Of a DNA stretch of 64,000 bases, positions 18,513 to 27,388 are shown in pieces. The notes beneath the pieces were generated by a model. The model was given only the letters and a program-made list of their open reading frames with translations, made no database searches and was not told the DNA's origin. The stretch is from contig JAFVRC010000016.1 of NCBI GenBank assembly GCA_017504485.1, positions 47,470-111,469 on the forward strand. Reading direction: 5' to 3'. Within the stretch, counting starts at the first letter, position 1. Each line of letters begins with the position of its first letter. The position numbers were made by a program, and so were the translations under genes. The stretch is from Alistipes sp. Lineage in GTDB: Bacteria > Bacteroidota > Bacteroidia > Bacteroidales > Rikenellaceae.

Positions 18513-18601
18513 CCACCGATTTGTGAAAGTGCATACATATTTATATGTAGCCCATCGCAAATCAACCGGTTAAGTTAGTAACACAAACAATTATAGTTTA
18601 G

Positions 18602-18745
18602 ATGAAAAAGATGACTTTCAAGACCACAAGCAACTATGTGGTGCCGACTATCAAACTGATGGCGGTGAGATGCGAGAGCGGATTCCTCAACTCAACCGGA
18701 GGAATCGAGTTCGAGGATGGTAACGATGACGGTTGGGTTTATTAA
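18602..18745 (+). CDS. Small 47-aa protein ahead of the invertible fimbrillin gene
   Basis: 47 codons. It contains TTSNYVVPTIKLMAVRCESG then FLNSTGGIEFEDG and an aromatic C-terminus (GWVY). It shares SNY..P...E.GFL.S...IE with the 43-aa protein at 14486-14617. It sits about 90 nt after the promoter and 24 nt before the fimbrillin start. No signal peptide is visible. I recall short proteins of this general shape before fimbrillin-type genes in Bacteroidales, but their role is not known to me. Leader, chaperone-like or secreted peptide are all open. Confidence 0.65.
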   Translation: MKKMTFKTTSNYVVPTIKLMAVRCESGFLNSTGGIEFEDGNDDGWVY

Positions 18746-18769
18746 CAAATGCTAAAAGAGATGAAAATT

Positions 18770-20956
18770 ATGAAGAAGATTATTGTTTCGATGATGGCTC
18801 TTGCGGCATTTGTAGCCTGCACGAGCAACTTTGACGAGGAGGTTACCGTAACTCCTCAGAATGGTACGATTGTAAATCAGGGCGGTGACTACTCGGTATA
18901 TGCCGAGGTGGGCGTTGGCGACGACGAGACGAAAGCCACTTACGACAACCTCAAAGCCGTATGGGAGGCCGGCGACCAGATCGCCGTTCTTCAGGAGCAC
19001 GCTAACTATGGCTCGACCTTCTCGGTGGTTAATGCACTCGGCATCTACAGCGGTGTCGGCACTTCGAAGGCTATGTTCAACGGCAATATTTCGGTCAATA
19101 CGACCGCTCCGCGCGTGTACCACATCGCTTATCCGAAGAGCGCAACGTCCTTCACGGTTAACGACACTTGCACCGACAACAGCGATGTTACATACTCAAC
19201 CCGCAACACCGGTTGGATCTCCAAAACCTACTATTCGACCGCTACGGGTAGCTTTACACACACCTACAGTTCTAACGTAAAACTCACTCTGCCTACCACG
19301 CAGAATGGTAAGTGGGAGCCATATATGTTCGGTACGACAGGCAAGGCTGTTGCAGCGAATGCTATTGGCGACATGAAGCTCAAAACCCTTACGGGTGCTG
19401 TTGCCGTACGCGTGTATGCTTCAGACGGCAAGACACCGAAACGCGTAACGCAGATTACCGTCGCGGCCGATACAAATATCGCCGGCTACTTCTATGGCTC
19501 ATCGTCGAGCAAGGGTTCGACCGGCTCGCTGACCGGCACAGAAAAGTCTTCGAACAACGCCGACAATGCCAACACCGCAGCATACAATGATCTGCTTGCC
19601 AAGGCACAGGGCACACAGCCTTCAACAACAACTTTGTCGCAGACCTTGAACCTCGCCTTCAACGGTACGGCTACCGAGATTACGGCTACGGGCCTCGAGA
19701 CGATTGCCGCTGACGAGAATGGCGACTACATATATTATATAAATGTAGCTCCCGTATCGGTTGGCAGCCTCACCATCACGGCTGTCGATGAGTTAGGTTC
19801 GGCAGTTACGCGCACCTTTGGTGCTCGCGAGCTGAAGGTTGCAACCCGCCACGGCTACAATATCTCGTGGGACGACGCTTCGCTCACGGGTGGCGAGGCC
19901 TCGACATGGTACGACGAGTACGCTACGAGCCACGAGATTAAGGGTGCTGCCAATACGCTCTACACGGCCGAGGCGCACATTTCGGGTGTAGCTGCATCCG
20001 ACGTGCTCTCGTTTGGCGTAGAGATAAACGGCACCCTCTACGGCGAGACGTCGGGCACGCTGACTTTGCCTGCACAGACGATTCGTCTCGACGAGAGCAA
20101 CACCTATAAAGTATGTATCTACGCCAAGATTTCGTCAAATGGCGAGCAGAAGGAGTTGCGCACCGGCATCGAATATTGCAACGTAGTATCGATTCCTACT
20201 ATCACGGACGACTACTATATCCAGTCTTCGTACTCGAAGAATGGCAATGAGGAAAAGACTAACTCGATTAGCGGTAACGAGATTCGTGCTTATGCCAAAC
20301 TCTCGGACAACTATATCGCCTCGAACCTCGTTGAAGGCGGCTATCAGCTCGTATGGTCGGGCAAGGCTAACGGCTCGGCTACGCATGCTCTCGGCTCAGA
20401 GTACAAGCTTACGGGCATCGCGGCCGGCAACTGGGGACAATATGATTGTTATGTTAAAGTGACTCTCACGAATGGATATGTATGCAGCACCGACTCGCAC
20501 ACTACGCACGTCACCGGCATACCATATCACGCCGATTGGCGCAGCAAGGACTACTCCGATTGGGCATACTCGAACATATCGGACAATGGTAGCAACTTGC
20601 AGGTAAGCAATAGCAAGCTAGGCTGCATCATAAGCCCTGCCTTCTACCTGCCGGGTGGCTCGGTGTCGGCAAAAGCAGCTATCGCCGCCTCGACAAACGC
20701 CACATCGAGCGGAAACTACGACCGCAGCTACATCTACACAGGCACGCGCTCGTCGTCGGCCAGCGAGAGTGGTACATACGTTAAGATTGGCTATGTATCC
20801 GATTTCTCAGGATTGGTATCCGACACCCCTCTTGTGACAGCTGAGACGACCTACACGCTCTCGACATCGACGCCTTGTATGGTCTTTACAGCCAAGGACT
20901 TTTCGATTGCTTGTAATACCTATGTTATGCAGGCACAGATAATCTACGCGCTCTAA
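18770..20956 (+). CDS. Fimbrillin-like lipoprotein with invertible C-terminal domain
   Basis: 728 aa from the ATG at 18770, which begins MKKIIVSMMALAAFVAC (lipobox Cys17); upstream in-frame ATGs at 18749 and 18761 would place charged residues before the signal. The N-terminal part has the fimbrillin hallmark ETKATYDNLKAVWEAGDQIAV. The last domain starts near NWGQYDCYVKVTLTNGYV and runs to the stop. Codons for QYDCYVK (20438-20458) are one arm of a 21-bp perfect inverted repeat whose partner opens a homologous silent tail on the opposite strand. Likely a surface-exposed fimbrial or adhesin subunit with a switchable outer end (inference). Confidence 0.85.
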   Translation: MKKIIVSMMALAAFVACTSNFDEEVTVTPQNGTIVNQGGDYSVYAEVGVGDDETKATYDNLKAVWEAGDQIAVLQEHANYGSTFSVVNALGIYSGVGTSKAMFNGNISVNTTAPRVYHIAYPKSATSFTVNDTCTDNSDVTYSTRNTGWISKTYYSTATGSFTHTYSSNVKLTLPTTQNGKWEPYMFGTTGKAVAANAIGDMKLKTLTGAVAVRVYASDGKTPKRVTQITVAADTNIAGYFYGSSSSKGSTGSLTGTEKSSNNADNANTAAYNDLLAKAQGTQPSTTTLSQTLNLAFNGTATEITATGLETIAADENGDYIYYINVAPVSVGSLTITAVDELGSAVTRTFGARELKVATRHGYNISWDDASLTGGEASTWYDEYATSHEIKGAANTLYTAEAHISGVAASDVLSFGVEINGTLYGETSGTLTLPAQTIRLDESNTYKVCIYAKISSNGEQKELRTGIEYCNVVSIPTITDDYYIQSSYSKNGNEEKTNSISGNEIRAYAKLSDNYIASNLVEGGYQLVWSGKANGSATHALGSEYKLTGIAAGNWGQYDCYVKVTLTNGYVCSTDSHTTHVTGIPYHADWRSKDYSDWAYSNISDNGSNLQVSNSKLGCIISPAFYLPGGSVSAKAAIAASTNATSSGNYDRSYIYTGTRSSSASESGTYVKIGYVSDFSGLVSDTPLVTAETTYTLSTSTPCMVFTAKDFSIACNTYVMQAQIIYAL
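20438..20458 (+). repeat. Inverted repeat, left arm, inside the fimbrillin coding sequence
   Basis: 21 bp running CAATATGATTG...TTAAA, encoding QYDCYVK. It is identical to the reverse complement of 21543-21563. Bases on both sides differ at once, and the following homologous codons are only moderately similar, so identity is confined to the 21 bp. This is typical of a crossover site maintained by recombination. Its TAT/GAT/TGT/GTT codons are atypical for the gene. Confidence 0.85.
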
Positions 20957-20976
20957 TAGCGTACCACCTAAACAGC

Positions 20977-21010
20977 AGAGCGACCACCTCGAAAAGGGGC
21001 GGTCGCTCTT
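20977..21010. terminator. Central hairpin between the two tails
   Basis: AGAGCGACC (20977-20985) pairs with GGTCGCTCT (21001-21009). It lies about 20 nt from each tail's stop codon, so whichever tail is in use is followed by it. No long T-run is present, so termination efficiency is uncertain. Confidence 0.5.
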
Positions 21011-21029
21011 GCGTATAATGAGGGTCGAA

Positions 21030-21563
21030 TTAACGATACTCAATCTTGATAGAGTGGATGTAGTGGTAAGCCACACCGCTCTTTGAGTCGGATGTTATAG
21101 TAATGTACTCATTCGACGGTGTGAGAACAACGTCCTTATCATCGCCCGTGTGAGTCTTCAGGGCACCCGTCTCACCCGTATCGAGCGTGCGCGATACGTT
21201 GAACGTAGCCGTCTTGACAGCCGACGATGGCGACGAAGATGCGCCTACATAGGCATTTACAGAGCCCGAACCGATGTAGTAGAAGCGGTGTGCGAGGGTG
21301 CTCTTCGTGCTGATGTTGGCCGGCGCGTGGAAACGAGGCGAGCCCACAGTACCTACCGAGCTACCATTGCAAATCCAGAGCTGGTCGCTCTGCGTGCCCG
21401 TACCGGTAAGTGTCCAGCCGTCATTCGTGATAGTCGTAGTATTGGTCGTGCCACCCGAATAGAAGGCGTAGCTGTACGGAATACCCGTCACATGAGTAGC
21501 GTGAGTTTGGGTCGTGACTACATAACCATTCTTAAGTGAAATTTTAACATAACAATCATATTG
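21030..21563 (-). CDS. Silent alternative C-terminal cassette
   Basis: Encodes 177 residues that begin QYDCYVKISLKNGYVVTTQ and include HATHVTGIPYSYAF. These match the expressed tail (QYDCYVKVTLTNGYV, HTTHVTGIPYHADW) and then diverge completely. There is no signal peptide, promoter or proper start. An in-frame ATG at 21623 exists, but the residues before the repeat look random. It becomes the C-terminus of the fimbrillin gene if the segment inverts. The final strand (HSIKIEYR) resembles the ends of other surface lipoproteins here. Confidence 0.7.
   Translation of the reverse strand, partial: QYDCYVKISLKNGYVVTTQTHATHVTGIPYSYAFYSGGTTNTTTITNDGWTLTGTGTQSDQLWICNGSSVGTVGSPRFHAPANISTKSTLAHRFYYIGSGSVNAYVGASSSPSSAVKTATFNVSRTLDTGETGALKTHTGDDKDVVLTPSNEYITITSDSKSGVAYHYIHSIKIEYR
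21543..21563 (-). repeat. Inverted repeat, right arm
   Basis: Exact reverse complement of 20438-20458. It is in frame with the silent tail. Confidence 0.85.
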
Positions 21564-21682
21564 CCGCACTAATATATTGAATATCAATACAGAAAGTGTG
21601 ACAGATTGTGGGTATTTATTCAATTTGTCGTTTTAGGTGTTTTATTTTGCGCAAGGTGTGCAGCGACCCTTGCGCGAACACC

Positions 21683-22099
21683 TTAATCCATTACGAAACG
21701 GCGCGAAGTGTCGCCCAAAATCTCGATTTTAACAACCATCGTATCGTCGGGCAACAGTTGCTCCACCCTCTCGGGCCACTCGACAAGGCAGAGTTCTCCC
21801 GAGTAGAAGTACTCTTCGTAGCCCATATCGAAGGCCTCGGCGATGGAGTTGATGCGGTAAAAGTCGAAGTGGAACACACGCTCGCGTGTCGCTGTGTAGT
21901 ATTGATTGACAAGCGCAAAGGTGGGACTTGTGACCACATCTTCGGAGCCGAGGCGGCGCATCAGCGCACTGATAAGCGTCGTCTTGCCTGCACCCATCGG
22001 GGCGTGCAGTGCCACCACCGTACGGCCATTGAGCGAGGCGAGCAGCGCATCGACCACTTCGTCGAGCTCCTCCAGCGACTCTATAACTATCTCTTTCAT
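21683..22099 (-). CDS. tsaE: tRNA threonylcarbamoyladenosine biosynthesis ATPase TsaE
   Basis: A 138-aa protein of normal length. It has the Walker A motif GAGKTTLI (~residue 36), then TSPTFALVNQY, HFDFYRI and VEWPE, all TsaE landmarks. TsaE is the ATPase that works with TsaB and TsaD to form t6A37 on ANN-decoding tRNAs in the cytoplasm. It is last in a minus-strand run after the nucleoside kinase (27-nt gap). Confidence 0.95.
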   Translation of the reverse strand: MKEIVIESLEELDEVVDALLASLNGRTVVALHAPMGAGKTTLISALMRRLGSEDVVTSPTFALVNQYYTATRERVFHFDFYRINSIAEAFDMGYEEYFYSGELCLVEWPERVEQLLPDDTMVVKIEILGDTSRRFVMD

Positions 22100-22126
22100 T
22101 CTATTTCTTCTTTTTTCGTGGAAAAT

Positions 22127-23797
22127 TTAATACTTAAACGAGCTTCCGCCTATAAATTCGCGCAGTATCGACGTTGGCGGTATCTCGTCAAGAGCGATAG
22201 GTGTGAAGTTGTCGAGGAACTTGAGCAGTGCCCGCGCCACGGCATACTCGGGCCTCGTGTCGGGTATCTCACGCAACAGCGGCTCGGCAATAGAGCGCAA
22301 CACCGATATCTCGTAGAGCAACGACGAGTTGAACATCACGTCGGCATTCTCCTGATTCGGGAAGATGTGCTTCTCCTCGCCTCGGCGAACACTCGGCCAG
22401 CGGGCTATCGTGTCGGCCGCCTTGTATCCGCGCTTGGCATTGTCGCGAATGATGCGGCGCAGCAGGCGATTGTCCGAGGTGTGTATGCGCGAAATATTAT
22501 CCATCGCCACCGACGTAAAGCACGAGGCGTAGATGCGGAACTTGGCCGAGTCGGGGATGCTCGGCGTGAGGCGCGGATTCAGACCATGAATGCCCTCCAT
22601 AATCAGCACCGAGCGAGGCCCGAGCTGTAACGGCTTTTCGTGCCACTTGCGCGTACCCGATATAAAGTCGTAGCGCGGAATATCGACACTCTCACCGGCC
22701 GAGAGGCGTGCCAGATGGTCGTTCAGCTGCTCGAGGTCGATAGCTTCGAGTGCCTCGAAGTCATACTCGCCATTCTCGTCGCGCGGCGTGCGTGTACGCT
22801 CCACGAAGTAGTCGTCGAGCTCGATAAGTGCCGGTTCGAGCCCCAGCACGCGCAGCTGTATGCCCAGACGCTTGGCCGTCGTGGTCTTGCCACTCGACGA
22901 AGGACCCGAGATAAGCACCAACTTCACGCCTCGCGTGCGGTTGGCCTCGGCTATCGAGTCGGCAATCGAGGCGAGCACCTTCTCGTGCACGGCCTCCGCA
23001 ATCTTAATTATCTCGCCGGCATCGCCCTGCGCAATCTTCGTGTTGAGATGTCCGACAGTAGGCACACCCAGCACCTCAACCCAATGTGCATAGTCGTCGA
23101 AGAGCGAGAACATCTTCTCCATCTTCGGCACAACGGCCGGCACGGATAGGTTATGGCGGTCAGGCAACACAAGGTAGAACCCGTTGTGATGCGGCTGCAC
23201 CTCGAATATATCGATATAGCCCGTAGATGGAGCGAGCGGGCCGAAGAAGTAGCCGACGGTCGAGGCCATCCTATGCACCGAGCTATAGAGGCGTGGGCGT
23301 GACACGAGCAGTGCCTCCTTATCCTCGTAGCCGCGCTCGCGGAAGAGCGACACGACATCCTCCGACGGCTGCTTGGTGCGCTCGATAGGGATATTCTCCG
23401 CAATAATATGCTCCATACGGCGGCTCAACGCCTCACACTCCTCGCCCGAGAAGGTGCGGCGCTCGTCGAGCTCGCAGTAGAGTGCGTCGCCTATGGCCGA
23501 GCGTATATGCAACTTGTTCGAGGGATATAGTTGCTCGACGGCTCGCTGCGCCACGAACATCAATGTACGCTGATAGACGCGATAGCCAAAGGTGGTTGTC
23601 GCATCGAAGAAGCGAAGGCGCACAGGCTTGTATATGCGATAGTTAAGCTCCTTGGCACGGTTATTCACAAGGGCCGCAATCATTCGCCTCTCACCATCGA
23701 GGCCGGCCATGCGGCACACCTCGACGAGCGATGTTCCGAGCGCGACATCCATACTGCGCTCCGTATTCTCACAATAGACACTAATCATACTCTCCAT
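22127..23797 (-). CDS. Nucleoside (uridine-like) kinase with N-terminal TGS-type region
   Basis: A 556-aa protein. The first ~200 residues resemble the TGS and second additional domains of threonyl-tRNA synthetase (VYCENTERSMDVALGTSLVEV; MEHIIAENIPIER). A phosphoribulokinase/uridine-kinase domain begins at ~285 with the P-loop GPSSSGKTTTAKR and continues through ELDDYFVERTRTPRDENGEYD and MEGIHGLNP. This two-part architecture is standard in Bacteroidales and probably phosphorylates uridine or a related nucleoside. An in-frame ATG at 23788 (MISVYCEN) is an equally good start. It lies 21 nt after the 5'-nucleotidase, suggesting nucleotide salvage. Confidence 0.85.
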   Translation of the reverse strand: MESMISVYCENTERSMDVALGTSLVEVCRMAGLDGERRMIAALVNNRAKELNYRIYKPVRLRFFDATTTFGYRVYQRTLMFVAQRAVEQLYPSNKLHIRSAIGDALYCELDERRTFSGEECEALSRRMEHIIAENIPIERTKQPSEDVVSLFRERGYEDKEALLVSRPRLYSSVHRMASTVGYFFGPLAPSTGYIDIFEVQPHHNGFYLVLPDRHNLSVPAVVPKMEKMFSLFDDYAHWVEVLGVPTVGHLNTKIAQGDAGEIIKIAEAVHEKVLASIADSIAEANRTRGVKLVLISGPSSSGKTTTAKRLGIQLRVLGLEPALIELDDYFVERTRTPRDENGEYDFEALEAIDLEQLNDHLARLSAGESVDIPRYDFISGTRKWHEKPLQLGPRSVLIMEGIHGLNPRLTPSIPDSAKFRIYASCFTSVAMDNISRIHTSDNRLLRRIIRDNAKRGYKAADTIARWPSVRRGEEKHIFPNQENADVMFNSSLLYEISVLRSIAEPLLREIPDTRPEYAVARALLKFLDNFTPIALDEIPPTSILREFIGGSSFKY

Positions 23798-23818
23798 ATC
23801 TTCGAACTATCATTAATA

Positions 23819-25264
23819 TTATCTTCTTACTACTCTCTGCAATGGCACATTCGACACACTCACGGGCGAGTGCCGCTTGAAGTAATCGACATCGAGATTA
23901 TAGACACGCAACGGCGTGCACACCATATCCTCGCACTCGATGGCCGGATAGTTCTCGGCCATATAGTCGGCCATTGCCACCCGATACTTAACACCCTCCC
24001 GCAACTCGGCGAAACGCACATCGAGGGCGCAATCCTCGTTATCGACCACAATATCGTAGGGTGTCGAGGCGAAGATATCGATGCGATGTGCCTCCTTTGG
24101 ATTCTGCGTATCGTTGTACTTGGCAATAATCATACGGCGAAGCTGTTCGGCCGTCATCGTGGCCGTCGCAACCTGCGTAAAGAACGGCTCATTGTCGAAG
24201 AGCTGCTTGATGGTCACCGTGCCACTCGCGAGGTTGTCGAGGCGCACGCCGCCATAGTGATAGAGCCCGATATCGGCACCTGTAGCCTCTGCCACAACCC
24301 TCGTTTGCAGGTTGGCAAGCCCCGTATGGTCGAGTGTCGAGGCGAGAGTACCTGCCGGTCGCTTCAATGTCGGATTCGCCTCAATATCGGCTATCAGCTG
24401 CTTGACGTGCTCATCCTCCGCATAGCCTGCGAGCTCTATGTTTTCGTACTCGACAGATGCCACGCGGCAACCATTGAGCCGTATGCGCGTAGCACCCACA
24501 CGGCGGAGTTTACGCCCTGTCTGTCCGATGACCGTGCGACGCACAACAGTATCGAGCACGCGGTGTGTGTGGCCGCCTATAATAACATTGTACATAGGTG
24601 TTTTAGCCGCCAACTCCATATCCTTGTCGTCGCCCATATGCGAGAGTAGAACCTTCACATCGCCACGCATCGACCGCGCCTGCTCGATGGCCGCCTTTTG
24701 GGGATCCACGAAGTCGAGTCCCTCGAATGAAGCCTCGTCGCCGTCAGGGTGGCCGTTGTTGTAGTTTGTCACCACTCCCACAATGTCGAATTTCACACCC
24801 TCGGGCGAGACTATCGTCACGCCACCCTCAGGTGTTGCAAGACTCTCGGTGCTGCTCTTCATATTGGCACACACCACATCGAAACGCGCTATCGACAACG
24901 CCTTGCCCAGCATCTCGGCACCGCAGTCAAACTCGTGGTTGCCGAGTGTCGCAACGCTATACCCCACCTCGTTCATTAGGTCGATAATCGGGCGACGCGA
25001 CTCAGCCAAATCGACGTAAGCATTGCCCGTCCATCTGTCACCTGCATCCACGACAACCGTAAAGACCGTGTCGCGACACTGCTTGACGGCCGTTGCCAGC
25101 CGCGCAAAGTTGTCGAGCGAGGCGTGTATATCGTTGGTCGAGAGGATAACCACCTCGCTCGGTTGCCACATCGTCTTGTGGATATCGCGTACCAATAGCA
25201 CCACCGCCGCACATACAGCCACCGCAACAAAGAGAGTGAAGAAGATGTTTTTTGCTCTGTTCAT
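23819..25264 (-). CDS. 5'-nucleotidase/metallophosphatase of the UshA type
   Basis: A 481-aa protein with an N-terminal membrane anchor or signal (residues 8-25). The calcineurin-like phosphatase part has STNDIHASLDN, VDAGDRWTGN, TLGNHEFDCG, LLSHMGDD and IGGHTHRV in order, the dinuclear metal ligands of the family. The 5'-nucleotidase C-terminal substrate domain covers ~300-470 (YGGVRLDNLASGTVTIKQLF). Probably periplasmic, releasing nucleosides that the next gene's kinase could re-phosphorylate after uptake (inference). Confidence 0.9.
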   Translation of the reverse strand: MNRAKNIFFTLFVAVAVCAAVVLLVRDIHKTMWQPSEVVILSTNDIHASLDNFARLATAVKQCRDTVFTVVVDAGDRWTGNAYVDLAESRRPIIDLMNEVGYSVATLGNHEFDCGAEMLGKALSIARFDVVCANMKSSTESLATPEGGVTIVSPEGVKFDIVGVVTNYNNGHPDGDEASFEGLDFVDPQKAAIEQARSMRGDVKVLLSHMGDDKDMELAAKTPMYNVIIGGHTHRVLDTVVRRTVIGQTGRKLRRVGATRIRLNGCRVASVEYENIELAGYAEDEHVKQLIADIEANPTLKRPAGTLASTLDHTGLANLQTRVVAEATGADIGLYHYGGVRLDNLASGTVTIKQLFDNEPFFTQVATATMTAEQLRRMIIAKYNDTQNPKEAHRIDIFASTPYDIVVDNEDCALDVRFAELREGVKYRVAMADYMAENYPAIECEDMVCTPLRVYNLDVDYFKRHSPVSVSNVPLQRVVRR

Positions 25265-25330
25265 AGCCCTTATTTCTTAATCGCAAGTTGCAAATATCGC
25301 AACCAAATCACTACAAAGATAGAAAATATT

Positions 25331-25360
25331 TTGAAATTTCTATTTTATGCGTTACCTTTG
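25331..25360 (+). promoter_or_regulatory. Promoter of rpsA
   Basis: TTG at 25331-25333, 19 nt, then TACCTTTG at 25353-25360. The leader to the ATG is about 90 nt, longer than elsewhere in the window, leaving room for translational autoregulation of S1. Confidence 0.65.
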
Positions 25361-25455
25361 CAGTCCTTGCGTGCGCGCAAATTTTGCGGGAAGGCAAGAT
25401 AATTCACTTAATATTAACTTTTTAACGAGCGATTGTATCGCAATTTTTTTACTGT

Positions 25456-27237
25456 ATGGAGAATACAAAAGTATCTGTCGAGAATTTTGACTGGGCAGCA
25501 TTCGAGAACGAGTCGAGCCTCTACGATCAGCCGAAGGAGCAGATCGAGAAGCTGTATGGCGATTCGATGTCTAACATCGCGGTTGGCGAGACCGTTGACG
25601 GTACCGTTACCGAGATTAACAAGCGCGAGGTAATCGTTAATATCGGTTACAAGAGCGAGGGTGTTATCGCAGCTTCGGAGTTCCGCTACAACTCGGAGCT
25701 CAAGGAGGGCGACACCGTTGAGGTTTACGTTGAGTCGGTTGAGGACAAGGGCGGCCAGCTCATCCTCTCGCACAAGAAGGCACGCCAGCTCAAGTCGTGG
25801 GATCGCGTAAACGAGGCTCTGGAGAAGGACGAGATCATCAAGGGTTACGTTAAGTGCCGCACGAAGGGCGGTATGATCGTTGATGTATTCGGCATCGAGG
25901 CCTTCTTGCCGGGTTCGCAGATTGACGTTAAGCCTATCCGCGACTACGACGTATATGTTGACAAGACGATGGAGTTCAAGGTTGTGAAGATCAACCAGGA
26001 GTTCCGCAACGTAGTCGTTTCGCACAAGGCTCTCATCGAGGCCGAGCTCGAGGCTCAGAAGCAGGTTATCATGTCGAAGCTCGAGAAGGGCCAGATTCTC
26101 GAAGGTACGGTCAAGAATATCACCTCGTATGGTGTATTTATCGACCTCGGCGGCGTGGATGGTCTTATCCACATCACCGACCTCTCGTGGGGCCGCGTAA
26201 GCCATCCGGAGGAGGTTGTAGAGCTCGACCAGAAGCTCAACGTCGTAATCATCGACTTCGACGAGGCCAAGAAGCGTATCGCTCTCGGCTTGAAGCAGCT
26301 CACCCCACACCCTTGGGAGTCGCTCGACGCAGAGTTGAAGGTTGGCGACCACGTTAAGGGCAAGGTAGTGGTTATGGCCGACTACGGCGCATTCGTTGAG
26401 ATTGCACCGGGCGTTGAGGGCCTTATCCACGTTTCGGAGATGTCGTGGAGCCAGCACCTCCGCTCGGCACAGGACTTCTTGAAGGTTGGCGACGAGATAG
26501 AGGCTGTTGTTCTCACCCTCGACCGCGAGGAGCGCAAGATGTCACTCGGCATCAAGCAGCTCACGGCTGACCCATGGGAGAGCATCGAGACCAAGTACCC
26601 TGTTGGCGCAAAGTGCACCGCCAAGGTTCGCAACTTCACCAACTTCGGTGTATTCGTAGAGATCGAGGAGGGCATCGACGGCCTTATCCACATCTCGGAT
26701 CTCTCGTGGACCAAGAAGGTTAAGCACCCGGGTGAGTTCACGCAGGTAGGTGCCGACATCGAGGTTGTAGTTCTCGAGATCGACAAGGAGAACCGTCGCC
26801 TCAGCCTTGGCCACAAGCAGCTCGAGGAGAACCCTTGGAACGAGTTTGAGAACCAGTTCGCTGTTGATTCGGTTCACAGCGGTACGGTTACCGAGCTCAA
26901 CGAGAAGGGTGCAGTCGTATCGCTCGGCGAGAACGTCGAGGGCTTCGCTCCTGCACGTCAGCTCGTGAAGGAGGATGGCACGACCATCAAGAATGGTGAG
27001 ACTGCCGACTTCAAGGTTATCGAGTTCTCGAAGGCTACGAAGCGTATCACCCTCTCGCACACCCGCATCTTCGAGGAGGCAAAGCGTGCAGAGGTTGCTG
27101 CCGAGAAGGCCGAGAAGCGTGCTGCTGCCGAGGCTACCAAGTCGTCGGTGAAGAAGATCCAGCAGTCGGTCGAAAAGACCACGCTGGGCGACATCGCCGG
27201 TCTTGCAGAGTTGAAAGCACAGCTCGAGAAGAAGTAG
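25456..27237 (+). CDS. rpsA: 30S ribosomal protein S1
   Basis: 593 aa with six S1 RNA-binding repeats. Typical units include GQILEGTVKNITSYGVFIDL, GDHVKGKVVVMADYGAFVEI and AKVRNFTNFGVFVEIEEG, each followed by HI(T/S)DLSW or HVSEMSW. S1 binds mRNA and the 30S subunit, which matters in a genome without clear Shine-Dalgarno sites. Codon use is strongly biased (for example GTT, AAG), as for highly expressed genes. Single gene with own promoter and terminator. Confidence 0.97.
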   Translation: MENTKVSVENFDWAAFENESSLYDQPKEQIEKLYGDSMSNIAVGETVDGTVTEINKREVIVNIGYKSEGVIAASEFRYNSELKEGDTVEVYVESVEDKGGQLILSHKKARQLKSWDRVNEALEKDEIIKGYVKCRTKGGMIVDVFGIEAFLPGSQIDVKPIRDYDVYVDKTMEFKVVKINQEFRNVVVSHKALIEAELEAQKQVIMSKLEKGQILEGTVKNITSYGVFIDLGGVDGLIHITDLSWGRVSHPEEVVELDQKLNVVIIDFDEAKKRIALGLKQLTPHPWESLDAELKVGDHVKGKVVVMADYGAFVEIAPGVEGLIHVSEMSWSQHLRSAQDFLKVGDEIEAVVLTLDREERKMSLGIKQLTADPWESIETKYPVGAKCTAKVRNFTNFGVFVEIEEGIDGLIHISDLSWTKKVKHPGEFTQVGADIEVVVLEIDKENRRLSLGHKQLEENPWNEFENQFAVDSVHSGTVTELNEKGAVVSLGENVEGFAPARQLVKEDGTTIKNGETADFKVIEFSKATKRITLSHTRIFEEAKRAEVAAEKAEKRAAAEATKSSVKKIQQSVEKTTLGDIAGLAELKAQLEKK

Positions 27238-27260
27238 TAGCAGACTATTCCTAATTCGAA

Positions 27261-27296
27261 GGGGTTGTTCGACGCATAGTTGAGCAACCCCATTTT
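27261..27296 (+). terminator. rpsA terminator
   Basis: GGGGTTGTTC pairs with GAGCAACCCC and is followed by ATTTTT. A second hairpin (27312-27342, AGAGAGCGGC/GCCGCTCTCT) lies between here and the convergent gene. Confidence 0.8.
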
Positions 27297-27375
27297 TATA
27301 GAGATAATACAAGAGAGCGGCTTGGGGTAAAGGCCGCTCTCTCTTGTTATCCATCAGGATAACTGCATCTCCCTT

Positions 27376-27383
27376 GGGGGGGG
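27376..27383. repeat. 8-bp poly-G tract
   Basis: Eight G residues lie just past the stop codon of the convergent minus-strand gene. This is the third such homopolymer run in intergenic DNA of the window. Confidence 0.5.
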
Positions 27384-27388
27384 TGATA

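Larger units (their letters stand above)
20438..21563. other. Predicted invertible DNA segment (C-terminal switch)
   Basis: A 1126-bp segment bounded by the 21-bp inverted repeats. It holds two tails facing each other: the expressed one (20438-20956, 172 aa) and the silent one (21563-21030, 177 aa). Both stop codons and a shared central hairpin are inside. Inversion keeps the reading frame exactly, because codon boundaries coincide at both arms. No invertase gene is in the window, so a trans-acting recombinase is needed. Confidence 0.75.

Noticed and set aside
18302-18601. Invertible promoter upstream of the fimbrillin gene
   Set aside because: No inverted repeat longer than the local A/T palindrome flanks the promoter, so only the C-terminal segment is proposed to invert.
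21651-21679. Hairpin GCGCAAGG...CCTTGCGC after tsaE
   Set aside because: Good 8-bp stem, but followed by A-runs rather than T-runs on the tsaE strand, so it is not a convincing terminator and shows no link to the inversion sites.
22860-23403. Arg/Ser-rich frames opposite or out of phase with the nucleoside kinase
   Set aside because: Such frames recur under every TCG-rich gene here and have no independent support.
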